A stretch of 64,000 bases of DNA from Porogramme epimiltina (lineage: Eukaryota; Basidiomycota; Agaricomycetes; Polyporales; Polyporaceae), in assembly GCA_900155495.1 (NCBI GenBank), contig FTLJ01000010.1, positions 1 to 64,000 of the forward strand, given 5' to 3'. The notes under the pieces were generated by a model. That model saw only the letters and a program-made list of their open reading frames with translations, did no database searches and was not told where the DNA came from. This document shows, in pieces, positions 1-12,370 of this stretch. Made by a program: the position numbers and the translations under genes. Each line of letters opens with the position of its first letter. Position 1 is the first letter of the stretch.

Positions 1-536
1 AGTGGGTGACCCGGTATCTCATGTATCTCATGTAGTACTCGGAACGTGTGCTGTATTTGCGTAGTTTATTACAATGACAATGTTTTTGCAACACTCCCGA
101 AAATGCGTGCTAAGGGGATCTAACGCCCTCCCAAGGCGCTACTAATGCTAGTTTACGGCGCTACTAATGCCAACTAATGGCACTACCGAGAACTAATTAG
201 GAGGGGACTAAACTATCCAGACGAATCGCCCTAATCGTCCTAATGGCCCTAATTAGCGCTAACCAGACTCAATTATCCCTAATTAGCAATTCGAGTTCTT
301 GTTCTTGAAGAACAAGAACTGGCTGCTCTACCTGCTCAACTACGATCTCCGTTTCGACGGGGCCCGGGAAGAGGCCCTCCAGCACTTTGCGCCGTTCCTC
401 CCGGAAAGCAACATGAAGGCAACCGAGGCCCCTGCACCCGAAGTGTCTTGCACGGAGTGGTCCGCAAAAGGAGACGCGTGCGGCGGCGGTCGACCGCGTA
501 AAGGCTCGCGTCCAGGCGCATATATCCGTACCTCCG
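1..536. other. Intergenic, with short CTAATTAG-rich degenerate repeats
   Basis: No convincing gene. Between about 131 and 290 the sequence GCGCTACTAATGC recurs at roughly 22-bp spacing, followed by several copies of a CTAATTAG core (near 192, 248 and 279). This is seen directly; its function is unknown. Confidence 0.4.
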
Positions 537-1644
537 ATGAACAACGGCTCCGCGTCGCTCCCCTCATCTACTGGGAGCAACTCGGGCGTGCAAGGCTTTG
601 TCAAGCGCATCTCGTCGCAGTACTTGGGAGTGCCGACCACGGAGAACTCACGCCCGTCAATGCTCTCGCGCGCGTCATCGTCCAGCACACTCAGCTCACG
701 GAGCCACAGCTCGGAGTCGGAATCTGGTTACACGTACGACAGCGGGTCCTCGTCACCCTCGTCGCTCGCTTCTTCCGACGACGCGACTTCCGTCAACGGC
801 TACGAGGTCGACATCGAAGACATCACAATCACTGAGGACAGCGAGGTCTAGCCGTCACGAATCTCGCTCTCTTCGGCGTTGTACGCCTGCAAGATGGGCA
901 GGGATGCAACGTCTCGGCCGCGTCGACGTGCACGCGGCACTGTGGCAGGCACGGTCAGCGACCTCGAGCGTGTGGCAATCGCCGACATCCCCAGCCCTGG
1001 CCGCTCCGACTCATCTGATTCGTCTTCGCCGTCTTCGCCGTCTCAGGGCGTGGATGAGTGCTCCTCCATGCGCGCCGTGGGTGGGTCGGGGCGCCGCTCA
1101 TCCGACTCATGCACGCGACGGCAGCCACTCCTTGGTGGTGCCCTCGGCGACGATGCCTGTGATCGCGAAGTCGACGGGAACGGGTGGCTTCCTCAGTCGC
1201 ATGTGGGCCGCGACGGAGGGCCAGGCTTCCGACAACGACGCGGCGGACCGGGACGGCCCGAGCGACGCATTCCGGCGGGTTGCATACTCCAAGTCGGCGC
1301 TGTTCTCCACTCCTGCCCGCTCGCCCTCGTCCTCTACCTTCACTCTCCTCCCCACCGATACCCTCACTATCTCTTCTATCCCTGCCTCCACTACGGATTC
1401 TGTGACTACGTCTTTCACCGCCCCCACGTGCTATGAAACCCACGTCCACTTCGGCCTCGATGACGCCTATGACCACTCTCCAGACGAGCACAACGCCGCT
1501 GACTTCAGCTTCCGCGGTCTTCAAGATGGGCACTGCCCCGCTGATGTCAACTTCCACACGACCACTCCCCGGACAGGCTCTACCCCACTAGGTCAACTTC
1601 CTCCATCTCAAGTGTTCAGCTTACTGTCACTCTGTCTCTCATGA
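537..1644 (+). other. Doubtful Ser-rich hypothetical gene or pseudogene
   Basis: The frame opening at ATG 537 encodes about 103 residues, strongly enriched in Ser, that end in an acidic stretch before TAG at 849-851. A second Ser/Pro-rich segment follows in another frame (about 894-1106), and a third, more ordinary-looking segment in a third frame (about 1130-1550). Amino-acid composition suggests these are pieces of one low-complexity protein. A possible weak intron (846-893, donor GTCTAG) would join the first two, but I could not join all three with consistent splice phases. The gene could be intact with unrecognised introns, or decayed by frameshifts. No domain recognised. Confidence 0.3.
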
Positions 1645-1889
1645 CCGCTGCACTCGCCGCTGCCACCTCTGCCTCCGTTCCAGCGCCTCGTCAGACCCCA
1701 GCAACACCTTGAGCTCTTCCAGTCCTGCTGCCAGTGTTTGCTATCATCGACTTCATTCGCCATTCTCGTGGCAACGGTGAGGCTACCGCCGATTTTTGAC
1801 CCCGACGCCTGCCATCACCAATCCGCCATGTTGGCAGATGTTGTCGACATTTTCTGGCGGGATTGGCCTGCGCCTGTCCTGGAGCCACG

Positions 1890-2890
1890 GACGCCCGCCG
1901 ACCATGATCGAGCAGCGGCTCCGAGCGAGCGGCCCCGCCTCTTACGTTGGCTCCATGGCCTCGCACCGCTACGGATACGGTTTCTGCAGCCAAGGCGGCT
2001 TCCAGCCCAGCCAGGTCGTGCAGGCTTAGACCCTCGTCACGCCCAACTCCACAAACCGGTTCTTCAACGCGTGCCGCGACTAGCCTGTTGGCTCGCACGT
2101 CTTGGTCACGCCGTACGACTCGCCGTTCAACGTTCAACGTTCAACGCGCATGGGAACCCCCTCACGGGTCACCTGACATGTCCCGGTCGAGCTTCATGCC
2201 GTTTCAGGCGGTGCAGTGCGTCATACTCCCGCGCTCAACACAACAGCGCCGCAGTGCGCTCCTGCTCGCGACCGTGCCACAGCTACGCCCGCCCGCAGGC
2301 CATGATCGAGCAGCGGCTCGCGGACGGCCCCAAGTCCTACGGCGCCGAGATCAACTACGGGAATGGCCGCGTTCGCACGCGCGGTTGGCCTCACCCTCCA
2401 GAACCTCTTCGGCATCTGCCTCTCGTTATTCTTGGCCATCCTCGCGGCGACCATTGTGTTGAGGGTGCTCGTATGGGCCCTCGACATGTTCATGTCTCTA
2501 TTCTCCAGCAACCCTGACGCAGGTGCGCCACCCGCCGCCGGACTCTCAGGAACCTGCAGCCTGCACTTCTCGTCCGCCAGCGAGGACATGCTCGACGGGG
2601 TCGGACCCACCTTCACCGTGGACGGAGATGGCGGCTCAGGAGCAGTTTCGTGTCGTTCCACGGGAGCGTCCTCCAGGGCAACCTGATCCGCATGCTTCTG
2701 CTGTTCCACCTGCTCGATAGCCTCGCGCCCCTGTTCGCGCGTACAACCAGGGCGGCTTCTAGCCCGGCTAGGTCGTGCAGGCGTACACCCCCACCTTAGC
2801 CAACTCCGCGAACCCGTTCTTCAACACCTATGGTAGCTCGCCCGTCTCAGTCACGCCGTACAACTCGCAGTTTTGGCGCGCACGGGACTC
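1890..2890 (+). pseudogene. Decayed, internally duplicated pseudogene with an insertion
   Basis: Two copies of one coding-like segment lie in direct orientation. Copy 1 (about 1897-2140) and copy 2 (about 2296-2360 plus 2736-2880) both begin ATGATCGAGCAGCGGCTC and later share GGCGGCTTCNAGCCC and GTCGTGCAGGC. The shared peptide begins MIEQRL; further on come QGGF and VVQA. Both copies have stops in that frame. Copy 2 is split by about 375 bp holding an open frame (2363-2686) with a hydrophobic stretch around residues 8-45. Copy 1 ends in three tandem GTTCAAC heptamers (about 2125-2145). The parent family was not recognised. Confidence 0.5.
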
Positions 2891-4403
2891 TCATCGCGCG
2901 CCACCCGTCAAACGGCTGCTCGACTGTCCTGTTGCACAGCACTTCCGTCCCGGACCTCCCTGCAGACCACACGTGCTCCCGCTCCTGGCAGTCCGCAGCT
3001 TCTGCTTGGACCTCCGTGTTATCCCTGACCCTACACTGGAATTGCATTTCCCATTGAGAACCAGCTCCAGACTCAACATCCCTCGCTGTCCTCCGTCTTC
3101 ATCGCTTCAACGTCAACTCTATCATCCAAATGTTCTCGGTGGGCCCACATTGTCAATCATCACACCAGGCCCTGGTCCATCTCCTGCACAACTCGGCCGA
3201 CCGGTTCATGATGCTAACTACGTCGCTCCTCTCCTGCTTTGTACGGGAATCCTCGCTCGAGTCCTCGCACGATGCGTCGCGTCGCTCCTTTTATCGTATG
3301 GGAACCGTGCTCACCCTCACATCTCGTTTCCCGCTTGTAGATATCTAGGAGCACGCTGGAAGCGCACGTGCACGTCAGGCTGAGCGTACAGCCAGTGTGG
3401 CGATTGCGCGTGCTCTTCTCCCGTACCCCTCCGTATCATATATGTCCTGTCGTCTACCTACGTACATCTATCTATGTGACCTAGCGTGGGAGTCCATAGA
3501 CCAGGAACTACTATCTTAGGAGTCCGGGACTTCCATTCCCCTCTCGTGCGCCCGCATTCCTCGCCGTAGGATCCAGTTCGTGCTGTGGCCCATCTGTGAG
3601 GTTGTGAACTTGATGAGTTTTGAATTTTGAGGCAAGGACTGGATTAAAACACGCATACAAATGTCCATGATTGCGCTAGATAGGCTACTTAAAAGTACGC
3701 AGATTACCGGTCAAACCATGAGTCCTGGATCATCAGGCCGGCGTGAGGTGTCGGTATTCGCACGCTCTGACAGGTGACACATTTACCAAAGCGGAGCCTG
3801 AATGTTGAACGTTGAACTTTCAGCCAATATCCAGCTATCGCATGATTGGCATCGTCGCCCATATCCATCGCTCTCTTAGACACAACTTCAACTCTGGGCC
3901 ATCTAGATTGTGGAACGCTCTCTTCACTAAGCGGCCGTATATCAATCAAGTTCTACTCCGCCCGCACGAGGTACCAACATTTGTCTAGTACATCAACTGG
4001 GCTGTACATTGGGTAGCCTTTCTCTTCCCGGTCAGTCGTAGTGGTTCCATTTGCATTGTCCAATGGATTCCATTAATGTTACCCCTTCATCCAGCAATCT
4101 GAGATACACCGTGGAGTGGGATCGATTGGCCTCTTCCATTAAGTAACCCTTCCATACGCCCCAGCAGATCTATTTGCGTTCTCATACGACAGTTTTGCAA
4201 TCATACAGCGTAAGATCAGTCTCCTTAACACCTCAATATTTGACTCTAATTATTCGTTAACAGGGTTCTCCTTCCTCTACCCTTTTCTTTTCATCCCTCC
4301 GTTTATCTGTCATCCCGATAGACCTCGGGGCCCCTCTAGTAAGTAGACAACCCAGATACCATGAATAGTAAATAGATGTAGTAAATGTGTTGATGTCAGT
4401 ACT
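2891..4403. other. Intergenic region upstream of the HET gene
   Basis: About 1.5 kb without a supportable gene; the open frames at 2775-3383 look like random translations of GC-rich DNA. Sequence becomes AT-richer from about 3600, consistent with the promoter and 5' region of the HET gene at 4404. No clear TATA box close to the start. Confidence 0.4.
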
Positions 4404-6853
4404 ATGTGGTTACTTCATACCCAAACTGGAATGTTGAAGTCCTTCAAAGGCCCACAAGACGTCCCGGGGGGCTATACCACTCTGTCACACGTGTGGGGGA
4501 AACAGTCGGAAGAGGATACATTTCAAAAAGTTCAGGAGGCAGCTACGCGTTGTGCCAAGAGTGACCTGCATAGAGCATGCGGACCTTGGGAACCGGGGAA
4601 ATTACCACTCGAAACTGGAGAACTCTCCGAGGCCATCAGTGGGGCTGCCGATTATGCTGTGGGTCAGCTTCAGCAAATCATTGCACAACAAGAACAGGCT
4701 ATTCAGCTTCACCAGCGGGCTATTGATAGATTGACACACACGATATCCACTATCCACTCGACACAGATCGGAATTTTGTCCAGCTCACAGAAGAGTTCTT
4801 TCATACCACCCCAATACTTGACAGGGCCAGGCAGAGATATCCCAGAATTGCGAATAGGTTCGTATGGAGCAACCCATATTCAAGCAACTGGCACAGTCCC
4901 TCCTGGCATGACGTCTGTCGTGGTCACGAATCCTCGTGACTTCCTTTCCACCAAGATACAACAGTTCCTCATCCAGTCGGAGAAAGACGGGTTCGAATGG
5001 GCGTGGGCGGATACATGCTGCATTGACAAGAGTAGCAGCACCGAGCTCGCAGAAGCGATCGTTTCCATGTTTCAGTACTATTCCCAATCGTCTCTCTGCT
5101 ACGCCTACCTCGCCGACATCAAGAGTGATTCATTTCAGGGATTCTTCGATGAGGAGTGCAATATAAGTCGATGGTTCAGTCGTGGGTGGACCCTTCAAGA
5201 ACTCCTGGCGCCGAAGACCGTTGTGTTCATGTCTCGTCACTGGACTCCACTCGGCGACAAACTTGAGCTCTCCAAAGCATTGAAGAATGTGACCGGTATC
5301 CCTATGAGTGTGTTGCGCTTTGAGGAGGACATCACGGACGTAAGCATTGCTGAACGGATGTCATGGGCAGCAAGGCGCAAGACCACCAGAATCGAGGACG
5401 AGGCCTACTCCCTGTTTGGTCTTTTTGGAGTTACGTTGCCACCATTATACGGAGAGGGGAAGAATGCGTTCTATCGACTCCAAGAGGAAATTATGAGGAC
5501 ATCTACAGATATTTCGCTCTTTGCATGGAGCATCGATGATAGCTTCGAATTCTTTGACAAAACAGACGACCTTCACCATGACTACCCCCGGCTGATCAAA
5601 CAATCTTTATCTACCTCGAAGTCTTTGTGCCACGATCTCCTGGCCCCATCTCCCTCCTGCTTTCAAGACTACTACAAGATATACCTTCGACGTGGACCGG
5701 TGCGGTTTAGCGAGCATGAGATGGTATGTTTATTTGATAAGTTTGGGACACTCAACAAGTGCTAACACAGTCCTTTTAGAAATCCAATATCGCCTTGCTC
5801 CCGGAGTCATTGAATCACATATCTTCCAGCAAGCGAGCCTCATGCATAAAGACACCCTATGGTATCCGTGCCCATTTACCCATCGTTTCTCTCGATTCTA
5901 TGCATGTTCTTGCAGAGTTGCTCGGGTGCTCCGTCGTCACAGCAGCGAGCAGAAAGCCGTGGAATATCTGGCTTCCACTGCGTAAAATTCGCGATGGTAC
6001 CGCCTGCGACCCGCCGCTATATTGCTGTTCGCTGCCTATGCGCCCCCCCGATGATGAGGAGCGCGTTCCACGTGAAGTAAACGACATTACTGGCTATACT
6101 GCTCGAGGACTCGTCATTAGCCGACCAGATCTGAGCTTCGATGGCATAGATTATCAGTGGAAGACCATTCACATCCTATCCGGGCCCACCACTCTCGCCA
6201 GCGATTCAAGTCCCGAGAAGCTCCTCAATCAACTCAACACCATAGGCATATCCCCACCTCCTTTTCTCATCGATAACGCTAGTTTCTTGCGGATCCGACC
6301 CCTCGAGCTTAAGAGCGTGAATATTCCTCACAGACCGTGGACAGGCCACCCCCCCCTTGAATTAATTTTCCAATTGAGACCGCAGAGGTCTAAATACCCA
6401 GTATTGTGGAGGCCCGAATACTGGATCTACATTGGTCGGTGGCCCGCCATGGCACAACAGTTCAAGCCTCACACATGCCTACCGCTTTTACCCCCGGATC
6501 ATGATGGAGCCATGGAAGACCGCGCAGGATCCTCCAATGGGGACCCTGGCCCTCACTATATCGCATTCTTGGACTCAAATCATGACTTTAGGGATCTATC
6601 CATATTCTGTCTGAATCCGAGTGATGGCACTCACCGCTGTCCGCCGAATCATGTAATCTATTTGGAGAAGGAGAAGAAGCAGTGCAAGATCCCTTTCCGA
6701 TTCAGTACTTATGTGGGCGACTCGAAGTTCGTATACCATCAGTTCATCATTGGTGCCAGACGAATTTCCTTGGATCAAATTGGCGAAACAATACAGTTAT
6801 GGAGTAAGTCGGATGAGCTTCTCGGTTATGAATGCATGCTGACAATTTCATGA
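4404..6853 (+). CDS. HET-domain (heterokaryon incompatibility) protein, 2 exons, 797 aa
   Basis: Exons 4404-5723 and 5780-6853; the phase-0 intron 5724-5779 has a GTATGT donor and TTTTAG acceptor. The N-terminus MWLLHTQTGML and the SHVWG motif (about residues 28-32) open a HET domain. WAWADTCCID (about 198-207) and RGWTLQELLAP (about 259-269) are its other conserved blocks, followed by EDEAYSLFGLFGVTLPPLYGEG, the usual segment after HET in basidiomycete proteins. A Gln-rich, probably helical stretch (about 90-115) is inserted between the first two HET blocks. There is no NACHT, ankyrin or WD40 partner domain; the C-terminal 360 residues are uncharacterised. HET domains in ascomycetes trigger cell death after fusion of incompatible hyphae; in basidiomycetes the family is common but the role is inferred. 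The start is supported by alignment to the usual HET N-terminus. Confidence 0.92.
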
Positions 6854-8540
6854 TACAAATCAAGTGGCTCAAGATGACACATACACTGAGAGCGAAGTAT
6901 CGAATTAAAATCAATCCAATGGAACCGTGTATAATAGTGAGGCGTGACTGGAAATATCACCACTGAGTGATGAAATGTCACATCTTAGAGGAGCGATTGT
7001 TAGTTCTGAATATAGCCCCCCAAAATGGCCTAAATCACCCACACCTCACAGAGGGTAGGGTAGGCGAAAACACCTCGCTACGCAGATTATATGTCCAGCG
7101 TCAGGACGCCGGCGCCCCCTTGGGCGTGTGAATTTCTCCCTCAAGATTACACGCATATGGTGTTGAAAGCACTCGTTGAGATGCATCTGGCATTTACGAG
7201 CATTTCGCCCTCACGAGTCACACCTCAATTTACAGAGCAATACACGTACATAATGCTAGTAGTACTAGTTATGCTCCGCTGGGACGCCGACGTCTCTTCA
7301 TCCTGCACCTCCTCTCCTACAGTCGCAGCGGCGCCCACCACAGGGGACACGATAGTGAGAGACGGCTGCCATCCCTCCGCCGCCTTGTGCGTGAGAGTGT
7401 GCGGCCGCCTCCATCACGAGGAACTACGCACGCAGGTCTCGCCGACGGTCGTGGGTTCAACCGGCACAGCGCCTATAAATGATATGTGAGATTACAACAT
7501 TTTGAGTGCGAGTATCGTCTCACCTTAATGCGACCTCAAAAGTGCCGGCTTCAACTAATCATCGCAGCCTTGCTAATTATATATAAGCGGGTATTTGTTG
7601 ACGTGCGATGTCTTCAGGAATGGGTGAGATCGAGACTTCATCAGGCTTGGGTTTCCAATCTTCCAAGATCTTCCATGGCGGGGTGTTCCAAACAGTGGTG
7701 CCGACTGTGAAGCGACGGGCTATGCTTTTACGACACTGGACAAGCCAGAAGAGGAGAGGTGCGTAAAGCGCGCTGTCCGGATCTGGCGTTTGTGATAGGA
7801 AGCGCAAGATGCCAGCGATATCGCACAAATACTGTTAGAAAGAAGGCCCATTGGGCTTTCCCAATCTAAATGCGCGCGACGGGAATACGTGAGTCTACGT
7901 CGAACTCGAAGTTCAACGTTGCCGAAGAATGCTGCAGCTCCAGGGTCCCAGTCGCTACCCTAACCCTAGCTTTCTTCACGTGACCGTTGAACGGCGTAAG
8001 CGTTGTTGAAACTTGACGGTCAGACGGGCTACTCAACTCCTCGACTAACACTCAGTGTCATTTACGAAAACGCCGTTGATATACTTCTTGTGGCCTTCTC
8101 GACGCACTTTCAACTGATGTCTCCCTTTGAATCCTACGCTCTGATACGGACCTCAAGATTCAACGTCTCGAACACGCCATAGTCACTACTAGTCCGACTC
8201 CCGGCAGTGCACTGCCAGCCAACGGACAACGTAGCAGATGAAGTTCTCGAAGATAGGTACATGAGATGGAAGGCCCCATATATCCCTTTTGTGATAGTGC
8301 GCGGACGCACTGTGAATGGACCCTCGATGCTAATAGCATGGGTACGCATTCTTTCCCCTCGCACCAGTGTCAGCCACTGACTCTGCCGTCTGTCAGCCTC
8401 TACGCCAGCCTCCTCGTCATCGACCTTAAAGTTATGGCACCCCAACGCACACTGCTCTAGTCTTCGCTCTTTGCACTCCTACCATTGCACACCACTCGCT
8501 CAACAAGCGACACTTGCAACTCCTCACCCCATTCCCCGCC
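6854..8540. other. Intergenic region with one short coding-like minus-strand ORF
   Basis: About 1.7 kb. Most open frames look random. The minus-strand ORF 7828-7577 (83 aa, starts MCDIAGILRFL, contains LYAPLLFWLVQCRKS and WNTPPWKILEDWKPKP) has coding-like composition and may be a fragment of a decayed gene or transposon; family not recognised. The last 100 bp before 8541 are pyrimidine-rich, as often seen upstream of fungal starts. Confidence 0.35.
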
Positions 8541-11500
8541 ATGTACTTCCAACCCAACATCTTCGCAGTACTTCCTCGTTCTCCCCCCGACTGGCCCAAC
8601 ATAGTCGTCTCAGGCGTCCCTGCACTCGGTCTCATCGTCCTCATCTCTATGGCCTTCCTCTTCGCGAACTCCTTCCTCATCCGGCCGGCGTCCCCCATCG
8701 TCATCGGCACCATCGGCACCCGTCTCACGGCCATCCCCACTGTCTCGTGGTCCCAGCTCTTTACCGTCCTTGCGCTCTCGGCCGCCCTGTTACGATGGCG
8801 CTCTGCCTGGGTACGGCTCCAAGATGCCCTGCTACGATCTCAGGCCGAACGAGACGAGGCCATCTCGTGTCTAGCTGCCTTGCGCGAACAGCAGGCGGCT
8901 GACAACAAGCAACGAGGTGCCCAGATAGCCCGTCTAGCGGAGGAGTGCGACTTAGCGTTTGTCTTGGACGCGAAGAAGGACACGTTGCTCGCCGAGCAAG
9001 CTAAGACGATCGCCCAGTTGCAAGCGGAGAAGCGGGATATGGAGGAATGGGTACAGGTGGGTTGCACTAGTTCGCTCCAGCAGGCTGCGAGCTAATGTTT
9101 TAACACACAGCGGAACACAGAGGCACACGAAGCACGGCTTGTGAAGGTCAAGAGGAAGCACAGGGCTACGCTCGTGGAGCTCAAGGAGGCATACGAAGCG
9201 GCCGTGTCGTCGTTGGAGGCGCGTCTGGAAGCTGCTATATCCAGTCAATGTGGATCTTGTGCGGCGAAGGATGAAGATATCGAGCAACTGCGGGTGGGAA
9301 TGAAAGGGATCGAGGAGCAGGCCGAGGTGAGCACCTGTTCCGTTTCGACGATGAGCAGGTGCTGACGTTCCTTGAGAACGACAAGCGGATGCTCAGCGCC
9401 GAGAAGGACGCTCTCCTGCGTGACCTCGCGACTAGCCTGGCGGCGACTTCAGCTCAGCAAGCCGCGAAAGAGGAACTCAAGGACAAGTACGCTGTCGATA
9501 CCGCCTCCCTTCACACACACATCCGCGCCGCCGAGACAAACGAGGACTCGCAACGGGCTCGGGCGATGGCTGCTGAAGTACGCCTTGAAGAGGCCGCTGC
9601 ATCGCACGCGTCGGAGATCGAAGCCATGTCTGCGACTCTCGACCAGCTTCGCGGAGACCTCGACGCGGCGCACGCCAACAGCGCCAGCGACAGGCTCCAA
9701 CTCGAGACGCTGGAGCACGACGTGGCGGCGAGTCGGGCGGAGGTGACGGCGAAGCGTGTTGTGAACACGAACCTCAGGGAGAAGCTCGCCACTCTTCAAG
9801 CTCACGCGAGTACCGTAGAGGCCGACCGCGAAGCTCAGCACGTGCGCGCTGAGGCCGCTGAGGCGAAGCTCGACGAGGCCCTCGCGTCTTACCAGGCGGC
9901 GCACGACGAACTCCGCATCCTTGAGGACGAGAACTTCACCCTGTCAGCCTCTATCGACCAGCTCCGTGAGGATCTCGAGGCTGCGAAGAGCGACGGCCAA
10001 GTCAAGGACGCTATCATCACTTCGTATGAGGCGCGGATCGAGGCGCTCGAGGAGTCCGATGCTTTCAATGCGGCTGTTATCGAGGAGCAGAGGGTGCGGC
10101 ATGATGAGGACATTCAGGTGAGCGGAGTATATGCGCATTATTTGTTACCTTGACTCACTTGAATCTCCTCGTAGACGATCGCTGAGCGGTGCGCGGAGAT
10201 CGAGGCTCTCGGAGAGACGATCGGGAGCTTGGAGCGTGATGCGAAGGAGAACGGGGAGATGCACGCACGGGAGAGGGATGCACTCAAGGTATGTCTGCCC
10301 CTTCTCTCCCTCTCTTCTGTCATTCATCACGCGTCAGGTTGCACTTGTGAAGAAAGAAGAAGAGTTGAAGGTCGTGAAGAAGGGCAGATGTGCTGAGAAG
10401 GCCCAGTGGGAGGTATGATGATGTTTCTCCTTCTGTGCATGCACAGGTGCTGACTATCCCCCAGGCTCGTCTGGATGAGATCACCGAAGAGCTCGTGTCT
10501 GCCAGGCAGTATGCAGACTCGTGTGCAGTGACGAGCGAGGAGCTCGAGTTGGCGCTCAGTGACCGGGATGCCACGATCGTCTCCTTAACGTCGAAGATCG
10601 AGACGACGGAGGTCGTCCTGGAGCAAGTAAGCCGCCTCGAAAAGGAGAGCGAGGAGTTGAGAGGAGTTTATGAGGGGCATTTGCGCACGCTGGCCGAGCT
10701 CGAGGTACGATGCGCTATGCATTATTCTAGTGTTTCTGCGATCTCATCCACGCTATGCGCTGTAGGTGGCGACGCGCGAGAAGGACGAGACGATCTCGCA
10801 TCAAGCGATGGAGCTCGAACAGAAGGATCGCTCGCTCGAGGTGCTCGGCGAACGCATCGCGGACCTCGAGAAGGCGGCCACTGCCGCTGCCGCTCACGTG
10901 TGCCCATCGCTTGTACCTGCTGCGCAGATGTCTTCTATTCCCACTGAGGATGTCGTGGACCATAGAGCGTTAGTAGACGAGATTGCGAACCTGAAGGGGA
11001 AGGTAGAGAGAAGGGACAAGCGGCTGTCGAGGGCGAAAGCGGATATTCAGAAGTACGAGTCGGACCTGAAGGTGATGCTGAAGCGGAAGGATGGGCTCCT
11101 CGACCCGGAAGCGGAGGCGGAGGCGAAGACTGAAGTTCCCTCTGGAGGACCCAACGCGACGGATGCTCTCGTATCATCACCTCCACCGTGGTCGCCGCGG
11201 GCAAAGGGACGGTTCGACGATTCGACACCCCCCTTCACCGAGTCCAGGTCGCCTTGCACCCCCGTTCCCTTCCGTCGCTCTGACATTCCCGACTTCATCT
11301 CCCTCAACGGGCGCGACGAGTCGATGGAGGACGTACCCGCGTCTCTGCTTCTGCCCAACATCAAGCTCTCTTCCCCTCCCGGCTCTACGACAATCCGAGG
11401 CAACATTCTCGAGTGGTCGATGCTCCCGCCTTCCACGTCCGATGCCGCAGCCGCGTTCGACCTCACCGAATCCGTGTTCGGACCTCCTCGCCCCGCACCA

Positions 11501-12370
11501 TTGACATCCACTTCGCCGTCTACTCTCACTCCTATCCCGGCGCCCGGGGAGGCAATTCCTTACGCATACACCCCGGGGTGGTCAACGCTCAAGGCCATGA
11601 CGCTGGGAGTGTCGTGGTTGGAGGGCAGTAATGCTACGTCGTGGGCCCCGGTGCCATCTCCGTCGGGGCCTATGTCCATCAGTGAACTCGACATGTCCGC
11701 CACCCCGTCGAGACCGGGACGATCTTCTAGTCTCTCGATGGCATCGCCATTGAAGACGTCGCTGCACCGTCCCTCGACACCGCTTCTTGCCCCACACTCT
11801 CCACATCGGTCACTCGCGACATTGTCTCTTCATTCGGAGCCTATGTCCATCAGCGAGTTCGGCATGCCTGCCACTCCGTCGCAACCCGGCATATCTTCTG
11901 TCCCGCTGACGACATCGCCGCTGAAAACATCTCTACACCGCCCCCCAACTCCGGTTCCCGCCTCGCACTCTCCTCGTCAGTCAGTCACTGCGATGTCTTC
12001 TCAATCGCCTCGTCCTCCGACTCCGCCCCCGTGGGCAAAGTCCCCTCGCCCGACCACGATGCGCGCGGTACAGCACGCTGGAGGAAAGGAGAACGTAGCG
12101 ATGGGGAAGGTGGCGTTGAAAGGGCCGAAGACGCTCAGCGGTCGACCACCGGCATTGGCACGCGCATCTCCCGCGACGGCCCCGCAGCCTCCCTCGACCC
12201 GATCTTCGGCAGGAAAGGCTCGGAAGCGTGGTGATCCTCCTGCATCCGCGAGAGCGAAGGGCAAGGCGCCAGTCAAGCCGTCGAGCGGCGACGAGCCGGT
12301 ACCTGTCCGTGGACCAGCGCTGCGGATCCCTCTTGTACTGGCTCCCGCTCCTTCCCGTTCGCGCAAGTAG
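8541..12370 (+). CDS. Orphan two-TM, coiled-coil, proline/serine-rich protein, 7 exons, about 1165 aa
   Basis: Exons 8541-9056, 9111-9326, 9386-10117, 10175-10288, 10338-10412, 10465-10704 and 10766-12370. All junctions are phase 0. The start ATG has a CCGCC context. Residues 21-47 and about 67-85 are hydrophobic (two membrane helices or a hairpin). From about 88 to 740 the protein is a charged, heptad-like coiled coil made of short Glu/Ala/Leu-rich exons. The last 400 residues are Pro/Ser/Thr-rich and end in a basic tail (SRSRK). Two tandem 57-aa repeats (DNA 11669-11839 and 11840-12010) each contain PMSISE, an SPLKTSLHRP motif (CDK-type S-P-x-K) and a further SP site. The second intron is uncertain: AG at 9358 would give 32 bp, AG at 9376 50 bp, AG at 9385 59 bp; all keep frame. 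No known family recognised. Inference: a membrane-anchored tether or scaffold regulated by proline-directed phosphorylation. Confidence 0.8.
11669..12010 (+). repeat. Two tandem 171-bp coding repeats
   Basis: Two direct copies (11669-11839, 11840-12010) inside the last exon of the coiled-coil gene. Each starts CCTATGTCCATCAG and encodes a 57-aa unit with an S-P-L-K phosphosite-like core. The period is a multiple of three, so the frame is kept. Confidence 0.8.
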
